DNA of 63,229 nt from a virus, in the IMG/VR virus record IMGVR_UViG_3300046004_000392, positions 1-63,229 of that record. One strand, written 5' to 3'. A model generated the notes under the pieces. The model ran no database searches, was not told the DNA's origin, and saw only the letters and a list, made by a program, of their open reading frames with translations. Numbering within the stretch: position 1 is the first letter of the stretch; each line of letters opens with the position of its first letter. The position numbers were made by a program, and so were the translations under genes. Shown here one piece after another: positions 1 to 7,597 of this stretch.

Positions 1-127
1 CGCTAGGGTCACTTTGCTTAACTAAACTTTCCAAAATGCCCAAAAAACGAGGGAACAAATGGAACAAAGGAACATTACTGCATAATCAACGAGTTAGCAG
101 GGAACAATACAAGGAACAATACAAAAC
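1..127. repeat. Terminal direct repeat, left copy (circular assembly overlap)
   Basis: Bases 1-127 are identical to 63103-63229. An exact overlap of this length at contig ends is the usual mark of a circular molecule assembled with a 127-base k-mer. It is probably not a biological terminal repeat. The sequence carries five GGAACA elements belonging to the candidate origin. Confidence 0.95.
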
Positions 128-140
128 TCAAGGAACAATA

Positions 141-170
141 GGACAACATAACATCTGCGTTACCTTGTCC
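141..170. promoter_or_regulatory. Dispersed 30-bp dyad, copy 1
   Basis: GGACAACATAAC, six bases, then GTTACCTTGTCC. The right half departs from a perfect dyad at its centre, as in the other copies. It lies downstream of the leftward terminator at 267-291 in the gene-free join region. Confidence 0.75.
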
Positions 171-266
171 GCTTAATTTATCGCGTAGGCCAACGCTACC
201 GCGTAGGATATTCTGACCAGTTCCCAAAACTGCGTTTTGTCACTTTGCTCTGCAAAGTTGCAGGCA

Positions 267-291
267 CAAAAAAACCGCCCGAAGGCGGTTT
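267..291 (-). terminator. Intrinsic terminator for the leftward 304-1460 genes
   Basis: Read leftward, an 8-bp stem AAACCGCC/GGCGGTTT closes a TTCG loop and runs into a stretch of seven T residues. It directly follows the stop of the last small leftward gene, so it ends that transcript. Confidence 0.85.
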
Positions 292-303
292 AGTGATACG
301 GAG

Positions 304-447
304 TTATAGGAAAACAGGTTTAAACGAAACATCATAGCAATTGCAGAAAAACAAAATAGCGCGGTAATACATCAACTGAAACCAGTTATGCGCAAGCACA
401 CAAGACGGGATACCGTCAGAGTCAACATAGTGAATTAAAAATTTCAT
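304..447 (-). CDS. Small hypothetical protein, 47 aa
   Basis: The product is not recognised. The reading frame starts MKFLIHYVDSDG and has a hydrophobic, cysteine-containing centre around YYRAILFFCNCYD, possibly membrane-associated. Its start codon is the last three bases of the 47-bp leader repeat (445-491), which also precedes the next gene upstream. That repeat is the main reason to believe this frame is translated. The ribosome-binding AAAGGG lies about 34 bases from the ATG but is brought closer if the leader hairpin folds. The gene ends just before a terminator. Confidence 0.5.
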   Translation of the reverse strand: MKFLIHYVDSDGIPSCVLAHNWFQLMYYRAILFFCNCYDVSFKPVFL

Positions 448-491
448 AGTAAGTGCAAGCAGGTTATTAGCCTGCCTGCTTCCCTTTAGTT
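445..491 (-). repeat. 47-bp leader repeat, copy A
   Basis: Identical to 665-711. Read leftward it contains AAAGGG, a hairpin (AAGCAGG, 11-base loop, CCTGCTT), nine bases and then the ATG of the downstream gene. Folding the hairpin shortens the AAAGGG-to-ATG distance from about 34 to about 9 bases. Confidence 0.85.
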
Positions 492-667
492 TATTGGTTA
501 AATTCTAATTCGTTCAAGTGCGAGATAAGACCATCGAAATCCTCAATCTCGCCCAACATATCCGCAAGCATACGAACAGTCTTAAAAGTAAAGCCGTAAT
601 TCTCGGCAACATCTCGCAGGTAATCGTTTCTATCTGCGAACCCATTTGCAACATAAGCATTTTGCAT
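491..667 (-). CDS. Small hypothetical protein, 58 aa
   Basis: The product is not recognised. It begins MQNAYVANGFADRNDY and contains a helical stretch (ENYGFTFKTVRMLADMLG) resembling a helix-turn-helix core, followed by an acidic tail. The start codon ends the second copy of the 47-bp leader repeat. No ordinary Shine-Dalgarno sequence lies next to the ATG; the only candidate is AAAGGG beyond the leader hairpin. It follows the 248-aa gene with no room for its own promoter, so all three genes are probably one transcript. Confidence 0.6.
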   Translation of the reverse strand: MQNAYVANGFADRNDYLRDVAENYGFTFKTVRMLADMLGEIEDFDGLISHLNELEFNQ

Positions 668-711
668 AGTAAGTGCAAGCAGGTTATTAGCCTGCCTGCT
701 TCCCTTTAGTT
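665..711 (-). repeat. 47-bp leader repeat, copy B
   Basis: Second identical copy. It fills the whole gap between the stop codon at 714-716 and the ATG of the 491-667 gene. The duplicated unit is therefore exactly an intergenic translation-initiation region. Confidence 0.85.
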
Positions 712-713
712 AA

Positions 714-1460
714 TTATAGTAATGCTTCAGTATCGTAAACAGAGCCTTGAAGCAAATCACGTACTTCCTGCAATGTGTACAAGTCATCAACTTCTTTCAA
801 CAGTGTACGTATGCTGTCTTTTACGTCTTTCACTTGCACCTTAAGCAACTCGGCTTCGGCACTTGTGGCCTTGTCAATCGCTTTCGTGATTAGCTTTGCT
901 TCTTTCAGCGCTTCCTTGCCTTGCTTACCGCCATCACCTGCGACGTTAAACAGCGCTTTCGCCTTGTCTTTCAACTCGGCAACTGGCACCGCTTCGTAAG
1001 CCGCAAGCAACTGGGCTTCCTCGGCACGCTTAGTAGCTTTCGCTTCCGCTTCTTTCGTGACCGCCTTGGGCTTCTCATAGCCGAAGTCATCGCTTAATAG
1101 CTTCATAACACGCGACCAAGCCATATTAAGCGCCTTGTCATTCAGCACGCCACCTTTAGCGGAGCCGTAAGCGTCTAACCACGACAAGCGCACCGCGTCA
1201 TGCCAACCTAACAACACAGGCTCACCGGCATAAACGTCACCGGCTAACACGCTATCACATTGACTAACCAACACACCGAACAGGATAGACGACAGACCGG
1301 CCTTAGTATCGGTTAAGTCACCTTCTAATCTTTCAACACTAACCAACATATCGGCCGACTTACTAATCTCGGCATTGAAACCGCCTAGCATAGCAACGAA
1401 TTGGTTAACAGGTTTTACATCTGATACACTTACTGGTACTACTTGATTGGCTTTAGCCAT
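714..1460 (-). CDS. Hypothetical early protein, 248 aa, helical
   Basis: The function is not recognised. The N-terminal half (about 1-120) is mixed hydrophobic. The C-terminal half (about 135-230) is rich in Ala, Lys and Glu with a heptad-like pattern and is probably coiled coil. The start is set by GGAGAGC seven bases before the ATG. An extended -10 promoter (TGCTATAAT) lies about 60 bp upstream. It is the first gene of the short leftward unit that ends at the 267-291 terminator and is separate from the main early cluster. Confidence 0.8.
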   Translation of the reverse strand: MAKANQVVPVSVSDVKPVNQFVAMLGGFNAEISKSADMLVSVERLEGDLTDTKAGLSSILFGVLVSQCDSVLAGDVYAGEPVLLGWHDAVRLSWLDAYGSAKGGVLNDKALNMAWSRVMKLLSDDFGYEKPKAVTKEAEAKATKRAEEAQLLAAYEAVPVAELKDKAKALFNVAGDGGKQGKEALKEAKLITKAIDKATSAEAELLKVQVKDVKDSIRTLLKEVDDLYTLQEVRDLLQGSVYDTEALL

Positions 1461-1519
1461 AATTGCTCTCCATAATAAAAAGATTAAAACACGCTGGGCT
1501 TGCTTGCCCCAGTAAGAAC

Positions 1520-1528
1520 ATTATAGCA
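1520..1528 (-). promoter_or_regulatory. Extended -10 promoter for the leftward 304-1460 unit
   Basis: Read leftward the sequence is TGCTATAAT, a perfect TATAAT with the extended TGn element. No good -35 is visible, as expected for extended -10 promoters. Dyad copy 2 lies about 45 bp further upstream. Confidence 0.6.
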
Positions 1529-1570
1529 AACCCTAGGATAGAGTGGGATTTATTGGAAGCATTGAAAACT

Positions 1571-1600
1571 GGACAACATAACGGCCTTGTTATACTGTCC
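1571..1600. promoter_or_regulatory. Dispersed 30-bp dyad, copy 2
   Basis: GGACAACATAAC, six bases, GTTATACTGTCC. It lies upstream of the extended -10 promoter that drives the 714-1460 gene, and directly before the first C-tract. Confidence 0.8.
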
Positions 1601-1775
1601 CCCGCTACCCCACCGCACCCCCACCCCCCAATTTTGTAGATTAGGTTCGTATCGCTTTATATACACACTGATATGCACAGTAGACGACGCTACTTTGAAA
1701 ACACCCCCCGTCACTAAACTAAACGCATACCCCCCACCCCCTATATAAAAAAATTTACGAATACCCCCACCCCCC
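1599..1775. other. C-tract control region with G-quadruplex potential on the minus strand
   Basis: Between 1461 and 1856 there is no gene. Within it, runs of 4-6 C occur at about 1599-1603, 1608-1611, 1618-1622, 1624-1629, 1703-1708, 1730-1735, 1737-1741, 1764-1768 and 1770-1775. The first four are close enough (loops 4, 6 and 1) to form a G-quadruplex on the minus strand. The last run abuts the -35 box of the rightward promoter. Confidence 0.65.
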
Positions 1776-1839
1776 TTGACATTTACACAGTAAACATGTA
1801 TTGTCCGGTTTGAAACGCACCCCCCGTCACCAAACCAAA
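1694..1839. repeat. Two imperfect ~31-bp direct repeats flanking the late promoter
   Basis: The pattern TTTGAAA, a few bases, CACCCCCCGTCAC, then AAAC and AAA occurs at about 1694-1724 and again at about 1809-1839, some 115 bp apart. The second copy overlaps the expected transcription start of the rightward promoter. Their role is unknown; they may bind a regulator. Confidence 0.6.
1776..1804 (+). promoter_or_regulatory. Main rightward sigma-70 promoter
   Basis: TTGACA at 1776-1781, a 17-base spacer and TATTGT at 1799-1804. It lies about 50 bp before the small terminase gene and is the only clear rightward promoter ahead of the packaging genes. Confidence 0.75.
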
Positions 1840-1856
1840 GAGACCCGTTTCCTCAT

Positions 1857-2456
1857 ATGGACCTAAAAATTACGCCCGACTTCGATCACCCTATGCCTAA
1901 AGACGCTAAGGACGAAGTGCCGCGGGACTTACACGAAGCAATGCGAACTTCTGCTGAAACTGCGAAGTTACTAGACCAACTCGGCATACCGTTTGAGATG
2001 TCCAAAAAGGACGAGGACGACGCCCGAGAACTAATTCAAGCTACAGACCGAAGTAAACTCGTGCCCGACAAAGTGTACGAAGGGGGTGTTGCGGTCAAGC
2101 TAGCTGCATTACTTAATGAATACGACAAACAAATCATTGCCGACGGAGCGCAAGTCCGAACCTATGTGACCAACAAGTTGCTAGATATCTCGCATTGTGG
2201 GGATGCTAAGGTGGAACTACGTGCCTTAGAGTTACTAGGTAAACTTTCTGATGTCGGCGCGTTCACTGAGAAGTCCGAGATTACAATCAATGCTAAGACT
2301 ACTATTGAGTTAGAGTCAGCTATTAAAGATAAGATTAACCGGTTGCTTGGGATGAAAGAAGTAAAAGGCGAAGTTATCGAGGATGAGCTAGCGGAACTAG
2401 AGCACAAGGTTGTAGCCAAAGATATCGATATAGACACCGAAACAGACGATGAGTAA
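1857..2456 (+). CDS. terS: Terminase small subunit
   Basis: Probable DNA-recognition subunit of the packaging motor, 199 aa. The segment around residues 115-140 (AELRALELLGKLSDVGAF-like: repeated Ala/Leu, then Leu-Leu-Gly-Lys before a short Phe-containing end) matches the usual centre of phage small terminases. The protein is acidic at both ends and helical between. It is the first late gene; its end overlaps the large terminase start by 8 bases. No strong ribosome site precedes this ATG, so a start a little downstream is possible. Confidence 0.75.
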   Translation: MDLKITPDFDHPMPKDAKDEVPRDLHEAMRTSAETAKLLDQLGIPFEMSKKDEDDARELIQATDRSKLVPDKVYEGGVAVKLAALLNEYDKQIIADGAQVRTYVTNKLLDISHCGDAKVELRALELLGKLSDVGAFTEKSEITINAKTTIELESAIKDKINRLLGMKEVKGEVIEDELAELEHKVVAKDIDIDTETDDE

Positions 2457-3990
2457 TTCCGATTTACTTACGGCACAGGAACTACAAGCGGCATTAGTAT
2501 TGCTGCCTACCTTGCCTGACTCGGAGAAACGCGATTTACTTATTAAACTTGAGTTGCACGAGAAGGCGGCGGAGGTTGAGAACGCCCAGAATAACTTTAT
2601 TGACTTTGTACACCAGGTCTGGCCGGGCTTTATTGATGGGGCTCACCACAAGCGGATGGCCAAAGCGTTCGAGCGAGTGGCTAATGGGGAGATCAAACGG
2701 CTAATTATCAACATGCCACCTCGTCATACTAAGTCCGAATTTGCGTCATACCTGTTACCTGCGTGGTTTCTAGGTAAGTTCCCCGGTAAGAAGGTTATCC
2801 AGACGTCTCACACAGCTGAATTGGCGGTGGGGTTTGGTCGTAAAGTACGTAACTTAGTGGATTCTGAAAAGTATCATGACATATTTCCGGACGTTGCACT
2901 ACAATCTGACTCTAAAGCTGCTGGCCGGTGGGCGACTAACCACGGCGGAGACTATTTTGCGATTGGTATTGGTGGTGCAGTTACGGGTAAAGGTGCTGAT
3001 ATCCTCATTATTGACGACCCTCACTCAGAACAAGAGGCGGCATTAAGCGAAACTAACCCAGAAATCTACGACAAGACGTACGAGTGGTACACATCTGGCC
3101 CTCGGCAACGGTTGCAACCGGGCGGGGCTATTGTAATCGTGATGACGCGGTGGTCTAAGAAGGATTTAACGGGTCAAGTTGTCAAGTCTGCCCTGCAACG
3201 TAGCGGGGAAGAGTGGGAAGTGATCGAGTTTCCTGCAATTTTACCCTCTGGCAACCCACTTTGGCCTCAGTTTTGGTCAATTGGCGAGTTAACTGCGCTA
3301 AAAGACGAGCTTCCGGTAGGCAAATGGATGGCTCAGTACATGCAGCAGCCAACTTCCGAGGTTTCTGCGATTATTAAACGGGAATGGTGGAAATATTGGG
3401 AGAAAGACAACCCTCCTAGCTGTGAATTCATCATTCAGTCGTGGGATACGGCGTTTTTAAAGACACAACGGGCCGACTATAGCGCGTGTACTACGTGGGG
3501 CGTGTTCTATAAGGACGACGACACGGGTAAACCACAGGCTAATATCATCTTACTCAACGCATTTAAGGCACGGATGGAGTTTCCGGAGCTCAAGATGCGG
3601 GCTAAGGAACAATACCAGGACTGGGAACCGGATTCCTTGATAGTCGAGGCTAAAGCGTCAGGCTCACCACTGATTTTTGAACTTCGTGCTATGGGCATAC
3701 CAGTGCAGGACTTCACTCCTAGCAAGGGAAATGACAAGATTTCTAGGTTAAACTCGATTGCCGACATCTTTGCGTCAGGCCGAGTATGGGTTCCGGAGAC
3801 TAGATGGGCTGAGGAGTTAGTTGAGGAAGTGGCTTCGTTCCCGTCAGGCGAGCATGATGACTTAGTGGACTCGATGACTGGCGCCATTATGCGGTTCCGC
3901 AAGGGTGGGTTCTTGACACTAGACACAGATTACGAAGAAGAGTACGACACGTACCAGCGATTTAGCAAACAAAAGTTCTACGCAATGTAG
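2449..3990 (+). CDS. terL: Terminase large subunit (ATPase and nuclease)
   Basis: The motor that drives DNA into the prohead and cuts it, 513 aa. The N-terminal ATPase has a Walker A-like PPRHTKS at residues 90-96, Walker B LIIDD at 186-190 and the coupling motif VMTRW near 231. The C-terminal RNase H-fold nuclease begins near 330 (SWDTA), continues through LIVEAKASG and ends with EHDDLVDS. Length and motif order are normal for the family. It overlaps terS and is followed after 9 bases by a nuclease-like gene. Confidence 0.95.
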   Translation: MSNSDLLTAQELQAALVLLPTLPDSEKRDLLIKLELHEKAAEVENAQNNFIDFVHQVWPGFIDGAHHKRMAKAFERVANGEIKRLIINMPPRHTKSEFASYLLPAWFLGKFPGKKVIQTSHTAELAVGFGRKVRNLVDSEKYHDIFPDVALQSDSKAAGRWATNHGGDYFAIGIGGAVTGKGADILIIDDPHSEQEAALSETNPEIYDKTYEWYTSGPRQRLQPGGAIVIVMTRWSKKDLTGQVVKSALQRSGEEWEVIEFPAILPSGNPLWPQFWSIGELTALKDELPVGKWMAQYMQQPTSEVSAIIKREWWKYWEKDNPPSCEFIIQSWDTAFLKTQRADYSACTTWGVFYKDDDTGKPQANIILLNAFKARMEFPELKMRAKEQYQDWEPDSLIVEAKASGSPLIFELRAMGIPVQDFTPSKGNDKISRLNSIADIFASGRVWVPETRWAEELVEEVASFPSGEHDDLVDSMTGAIMRFRKGGFLTLDTDYEEEYDTYQRFSKQKFYAM

Positions 3991-3999
3991 GGAGTTAAA

Positions 4000-4425
4000 A
4001 TGAGCATACGACCAATGTACGAGACACAGTTTGATTTAGAGAACGAAGGCAGCGCGAAGTCACGGATAGAATCCGCGTTTAAGTGCGTGTTGCATAAGTT
4101 ACCTATGACCTACTCCGCAGACTGGGTAGCCACTAGGAATAACGAGATTGTTGCAGTACTTGAATATAAGAAAAGGACGTGCGAGAAGGATAAGTTCCCA
4201 ACAACGTTCATATTTGTAGATAAGTGGATGAATGGACAGCGATTATCAGATACAATGGGCGTTCCATTTTTCCTTTTAATTGAGTGGACAGATGGGTTAT
4301 ACTGGCATCAAGTAGGAAAGACCCCAGTTACATTTAAAGTAAGTGGAAGAACGGATCGTGGAGACCCGCAAGATATTCAGCCGGCGGTACATATACCGGT
4401 GACGGCGTTCACTAAAGTAAACTAA
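4000..4425 (+). CDS. PD-(D/E)XK-like nuclease domain protein
   Basis: A small 141-aa protein between the large terminase and portal genes. The stretch SADWVATR, then VLEYKKR (residues about 39-60) fits the Asp, then Glu-x-Lys pattern of the PD-(D/E)XK fold. Further strands follow (TTFIFVDKW, FFLLIEW, GLYWHQVG). Its position suggests a role tied to packaging, such as trimming or resolving DNA, but that is inference. It could also be a structural relative without activity. The ATG at 4000 has GGGAG upstream. Confidence 0.6.
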   Translation: MSIRPMYETQFDLENEGSAKSRIESAFKCVLHKLPMTYSADWVATRNNEIVAVLEYKKRTCEKDKFPTTFIFVDKWMNGQRLSDTMGVPFFLLIEWTDGLYWHQVGKTPVTFKVSGRTDRGDPQDIQPAVHIPVTAFTKVN

Positions 4426-4435
4426 AGGACACATT

Positions 4436-6994
4436 ATGGCAGGCGACATAGACAAAGGGCTGTATTCAGCTCCACAAGGATTAGAGGAATTGGCAAACGC
4501 GTTGCCAGAACCAGACATTGAGATTGCAATTGAAGACCCAGAAAGCGTAGAGATTAGCGCGGATGGTATGACAGTAATAATTGAGCCAGAGAGCGAATAC
4601 GACGACGAGTTCAACACCAACTTAGCAGAAGAGATGGACGCAGGTGAGTTGACTGAGTTAGCTGGTGATTTGCTAGGTGACTACGAGACTGACGTTGATT
4701 CACGTAAAGACTGGTTAAATACGTACGTTGATGGTATCGAGTTGCTCGGGATGAAGATAGAAGACCGTACTGAACCGTGGCCAGGCGCGTGTGCTGTGTT
4801 CCACCCGATACTGTCAGAAGCGCTAGTTAAGTTCCAGGCCGAAACGATGATGGAGACGTTCCCAGCGATGGGGCCAGTTAAGACACAGATAATTGGTAAA
4901 CAGACTCCAGAGAAAGAAGCAGCGTCTGAGCGAGTACGTGACGACATGAACTTCCAGTTAACCGAGGCGATGCCTGAGTACCGCCCTGAGCATGAGCGCA
5001 TGTTGTGGGGCTTGGGTCTATCAGGTAACGCGTTCAAGAAAGTGTACTACGACCCATCCCTAGAGCGTCAAGTATCCTTGTTTGTCCCAGCAGAAGACAT
5101 CGTCGTTCCATACGGCGCGTCAAGCCTACAAACAGCGCCACGCGTGACACACGTTATGCGCAAGACAGAGAATGAACTACGCCGACTACAAGTGGCTGGG
5201 TTCTATCGTGACATTGACCTAGGTGAGCCATCACACGACATCGAGGAAGTAGAGAAGAAGATAGCGGAGAAAATGGGCTTCAACGCCACAATGGACGACC
5301 GCTATAAGTTATTGGAGATGCACGTTGACTTAGACCTGCCAGGTTATGAGGACTTAGATGACGATGGCGAGCCTACAGGTATTGCCCTACCGTACGTAGT
5401 TACCCTAGAGCGTAGCACAGGTGAGGTGTTAGCTATCCGTCGTAACTGGGACCCAGACGACAAGACTAAACAGAAACGTCAACACTTCGTGCACTACAGC
5501 TACATTCCAGGATTTGGCTTCTACGCGTTTGGTTTGATTCACTTGATCGGCGCATCTGCTAAGTCAGGTACGATGTTACTACGTCAGTTGGTAGACGCTG
5601 GTACGCTAAGCAACCTTCCAGGCGGTTTCAAGACTCGTGGCCTACGCATCAAGGGCGATGATACACCAATCGCTCCAGCAGAGTTCCGTGACGTAGACGT
5701 ACCGTCAGGCGCTATCCGTGACAACATAATGGCATTACCGTACAAAGAGCCTTCACAAGTATTAGCTGGCTTAATGGACAAAATCATTATGGATGCTAAG
5801 TCATTCGCTAACGCAGCGGATATGCAAGTGTCTGACATGTCAGCAAACAGCCCAGTTGGTACAACGCTAGCTATATTAGAGCGTACCTTGAAAGTGATGT
5901 CAGCGGTTCAAGCCCGTGTTCACTATGCAATGAAACAAGAGTTCAAGCTAATTGCAGGCATAATTCGTGACTACACTCCTGATGACTACAGCTATGAGCC
6001 AGCAGAAGGTAGTCCACGTGCTAAACAGTCTGACTACGACTGTGTTGAGGTTATCCCAGTATCAGACCCTAACGCAGCAACAATGAGTCAGAAAGTGGTG
6101 CAGTACCAAGCTGTTATGCAGATGGCACAGCAAAACCCACAGATATATGACTTAGTAGAATTAAATAAGCAAATGTTAGAAGTTTTAGGTATTAAAAACA
6201 TTGGCAAGTTGATCCCTGCAGCTGAAGACGAGAAACCGAAAGACCCAGTAACCGAGAATATGTCTATTATTAACGGTAAACCAGTCAAAGCGTTCTTATA
6301 TCAAGACCATCAGGCACACATCCAGGTGCATATGGCTGCTATGCAAGACCCAAAAATGCAGCAAATGATAGGTCAAAACCCACAAGCACAGGCTATTCAA
6401 GCCGCATCTATGGCTCACATCAACGAGCATATTGCGTTCGAATACCGTCGTCAGATAGAAGAACAGCTTGGTGTAACGCTACCAGACCCAGAGCAACAAC
6501 TTCCAGAAGAAGCTGAAGCTCAACTAGCCCCATTAATTGCCCAAGCAGCACAGCAGTTATTAGCTAAAAATCAAGGCGAAGCCCAGCAGCAACAAGCCGA
6601 GCAACAAGCTCAAGACCCGCTGATTCAAATGCAACAACAAGAGCTACAAATCAAGCAGCAAGAAGCTCAAGCTAAAGCGCAAAAAATGATGGCCGATGCG
6701 CAAATCGATCAAGCAAGACTAGAGATTGAGAAGATGCGTATTGAGTCACAAGAACGCATTGCTGGCGCACAACTAGGGGCTAAAGCGGAATTAGATAAGA
6801 GCAAACTAACGGCAGAACAAATGATTAAAGGTGCTCAACTAGGTATGAAAGCTGTATCTGAGCAACGTAATCGTGAAGTTCAGTCAGAGCAAATTTCCGC
6901 ACAACGGGAACAAGCTGATAAACAACATAAGTTAAGCATGAACCAACTTATGAGGCAGTCTTCCCAGAAGTCGGATAAACCTAAAGAGGAATAA
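4436..6994 (+). CDS. Portal protein
   Basis: The head-vertex ring through which DNA passes, 852 aa, a size typical of podovirus portals of the P22-like type. Residues about 85-560 form the portal body; WLNTYVDGIELLGMK and the PWPGACAVFHPILSEALVKFQAE region are typical of this family. From about 640 the chain becomes helical and Gln-rich (long QQQAEQQAQ-type stretches), giving a coiled-coil barrel-like tail that ends in a basic, polar segment. It is preceded by AAAGGACAC and followed within 3 bases by the next gene. Confidence 0.9.
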   Translation: MAGDIDKGLYSAPQGLEELANALPEPDIEIAIEDPESVEISADGMTVIIEPESEYDDEFNTNLAEEMDAGELTELAGDLLGDYETDVDSRKDWLNTYVDGIELLGMKIEDRTEPWPGACAVFHPILSEALVKFQAETMMETFPAMGPVKTQIIGKQTPEKEAASERVRDDMNFQLTEAMPEYRPEHERMLWGLGLSGNAFKKVYYDPSLERQVSLFVPAEDIVVPYGASSLQTAPRVTHVMRKTENELRRLQVAGFYRDIDLGEPSHDIEEVEKKIAEKMGFNATMDDRYKLLEMHVDLDLPGYEDLDDDGEPTGIALPYVVTLERSTGEVLAIRRNWDPDDKTKQKRQHFVHYSYIPGFGFYAFGLIHLIGASAKSGTMLLRQLVDAGTLSNLPGGFKTRGLRIKGDDTPIAPAEFRDVDVPSGAIRDNIMALPYKEPSQVLAGLMDKIIMDAKSFANAADMQVSDMSANSPVGTTLAILERTLKVMSAVQARVHYAMKQEFKLIAGIIRDYTPDDYSYEPAEGSPRAKQSDYDCVEVIPVSDPNAATMSQKVVQYQAVMQMAQQNPQIYDLVELNKQMLEVLGIKNIGKLIPAAEDEKPKDPVTENMSIINGKPVKAFLYQDHQAHIQVHMAAMQDPKMQQMIGQNPQAQAIQAASMAHINEHIAFEYRRQIEEQLGVTLPDPEQQLPEEAEAQLAPLIAQAAQQLLAKNQGEAQQQQAEQQAQDPLIQMQQQELQIKQQEAQAKAQKMMADAQIDQARLEIEKMRIESQERIAGAQLGAKAELDKSKLTAEQMIKGAQLGMKAVSEQRNREVQSEQISAQREQADKQHKLSMNQLMRQSSQKSDKPKEE

Positions 6995-6996
6995 CA

Positions 6997-7188
6997 ATGA
7001 GTGAATCGCTAGAGTATTTGATGTCACAAATCGAAGAACGGCGCAAAGCAATTATCGAATCCCTTGGCGATGGTGCCGCTAAGGATTTCGGTGCCTATCA
7101 ACAATCTGTCGGTATGGTTCGAGGTCTACTTACCGCGCAGTCTTTAATCTCAGACCTCGCAAAAAAACTGGAGAATTACGATGAGTAA
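6997..7188 (+). CDS. Small helical head-module protein, 63 aa
   Basis: Short helical protein between the portal and the GroES-like gene. The sequence starts MSESLEYLMSQIEERRK and contains AKDFGAYQQSVGMVRGL, a pattern I associate with small conserved proteins next to portals in uncultured podoviruses; no function is known to me. It overlaps the following start by 8 bases, suggesting translational coupling. Confidence 0.75.
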   Translation: MSESLEYLMSQIEERRKAIIESLGDGAAKDFGAYQQSVGMVRGLLTAQSLISDLAKKLENYDE

Positions 7189-7588
7189 ACTAGACCTGAG
7201 TCAAGCAATTGACTTAACAGGTATTGCGGCGGAAGCACCCACGCCAGAACCAAAGGCATCACAACTGCCTGAACCAAAAGGCTATCGAATCTTATGTGCT
7301 GTACCCGATGCAGATGATAAATACGAAAGTGGTATTGTCAAAGCGTCTGATACTAAACGTATTGAGGAAAATGGCACCGTAGTATTGTTCGTGCTAAAAA
7401 TGGGCGACCTTTGCTACAAAGAAGAAGCGAAGTTCCCTACAGGTGCGTGGTGTAAAGAAGGCGACTTTGTCCTTACCCGTGCATACGCAGGTACTCGTTT
7501 TAAAATCCACGGAAGAGAATTCCGCATAATCAACGATGATACTGTCGAGGGTGTAGTAGATGACCCACGCGGTTATACTCGCGCTTAG
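7181..7588 (+). CDS. GroES-like co-chaperonin
   Basis: Probable phage co-chaperonin that would cap host GroEL during capsid folding, 135 aa. After a 30-residue N-terminal extension the chain follows the Cpn10 plan: PKGYRILC (first strand), SGIVKA followed by a flexible stretch (mobile-loop region), and near the end AYAGTRFKIHGREF then IINDDTVEGVV, which matches the YAGTEVKIDGEEYLI...ILAVV end of GroES. A longer middle insertion (KEEAKFPTGAWCKEGDFV) replaces the usual short roof. It lies between portal and scaffold genes, before the capsid gene. Confidence 0.75.
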   Translation: MSKLDLSQAIDLTGIAAEAPTPEPKASQLPEPKGYRILCAVPDADDKYESGIVKASDTKRIEENGTVVLFVLKMGDLCYKEEAKFPTGAWCKEGDFVLTRAYAGTRFKIHGREFRIINDDTVEGVVDDPRGYTRA

Positions 7589-7597
7589 GAGATAGAT

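Noticed and set aside
518-709. 63-codon rightward frame in the left gene-free area
   Set aside because: It runs opposite to the 58-aa gene and through the 47-bp leader repeat; no ribosome site and no domain. The leftward reading explains the region better.
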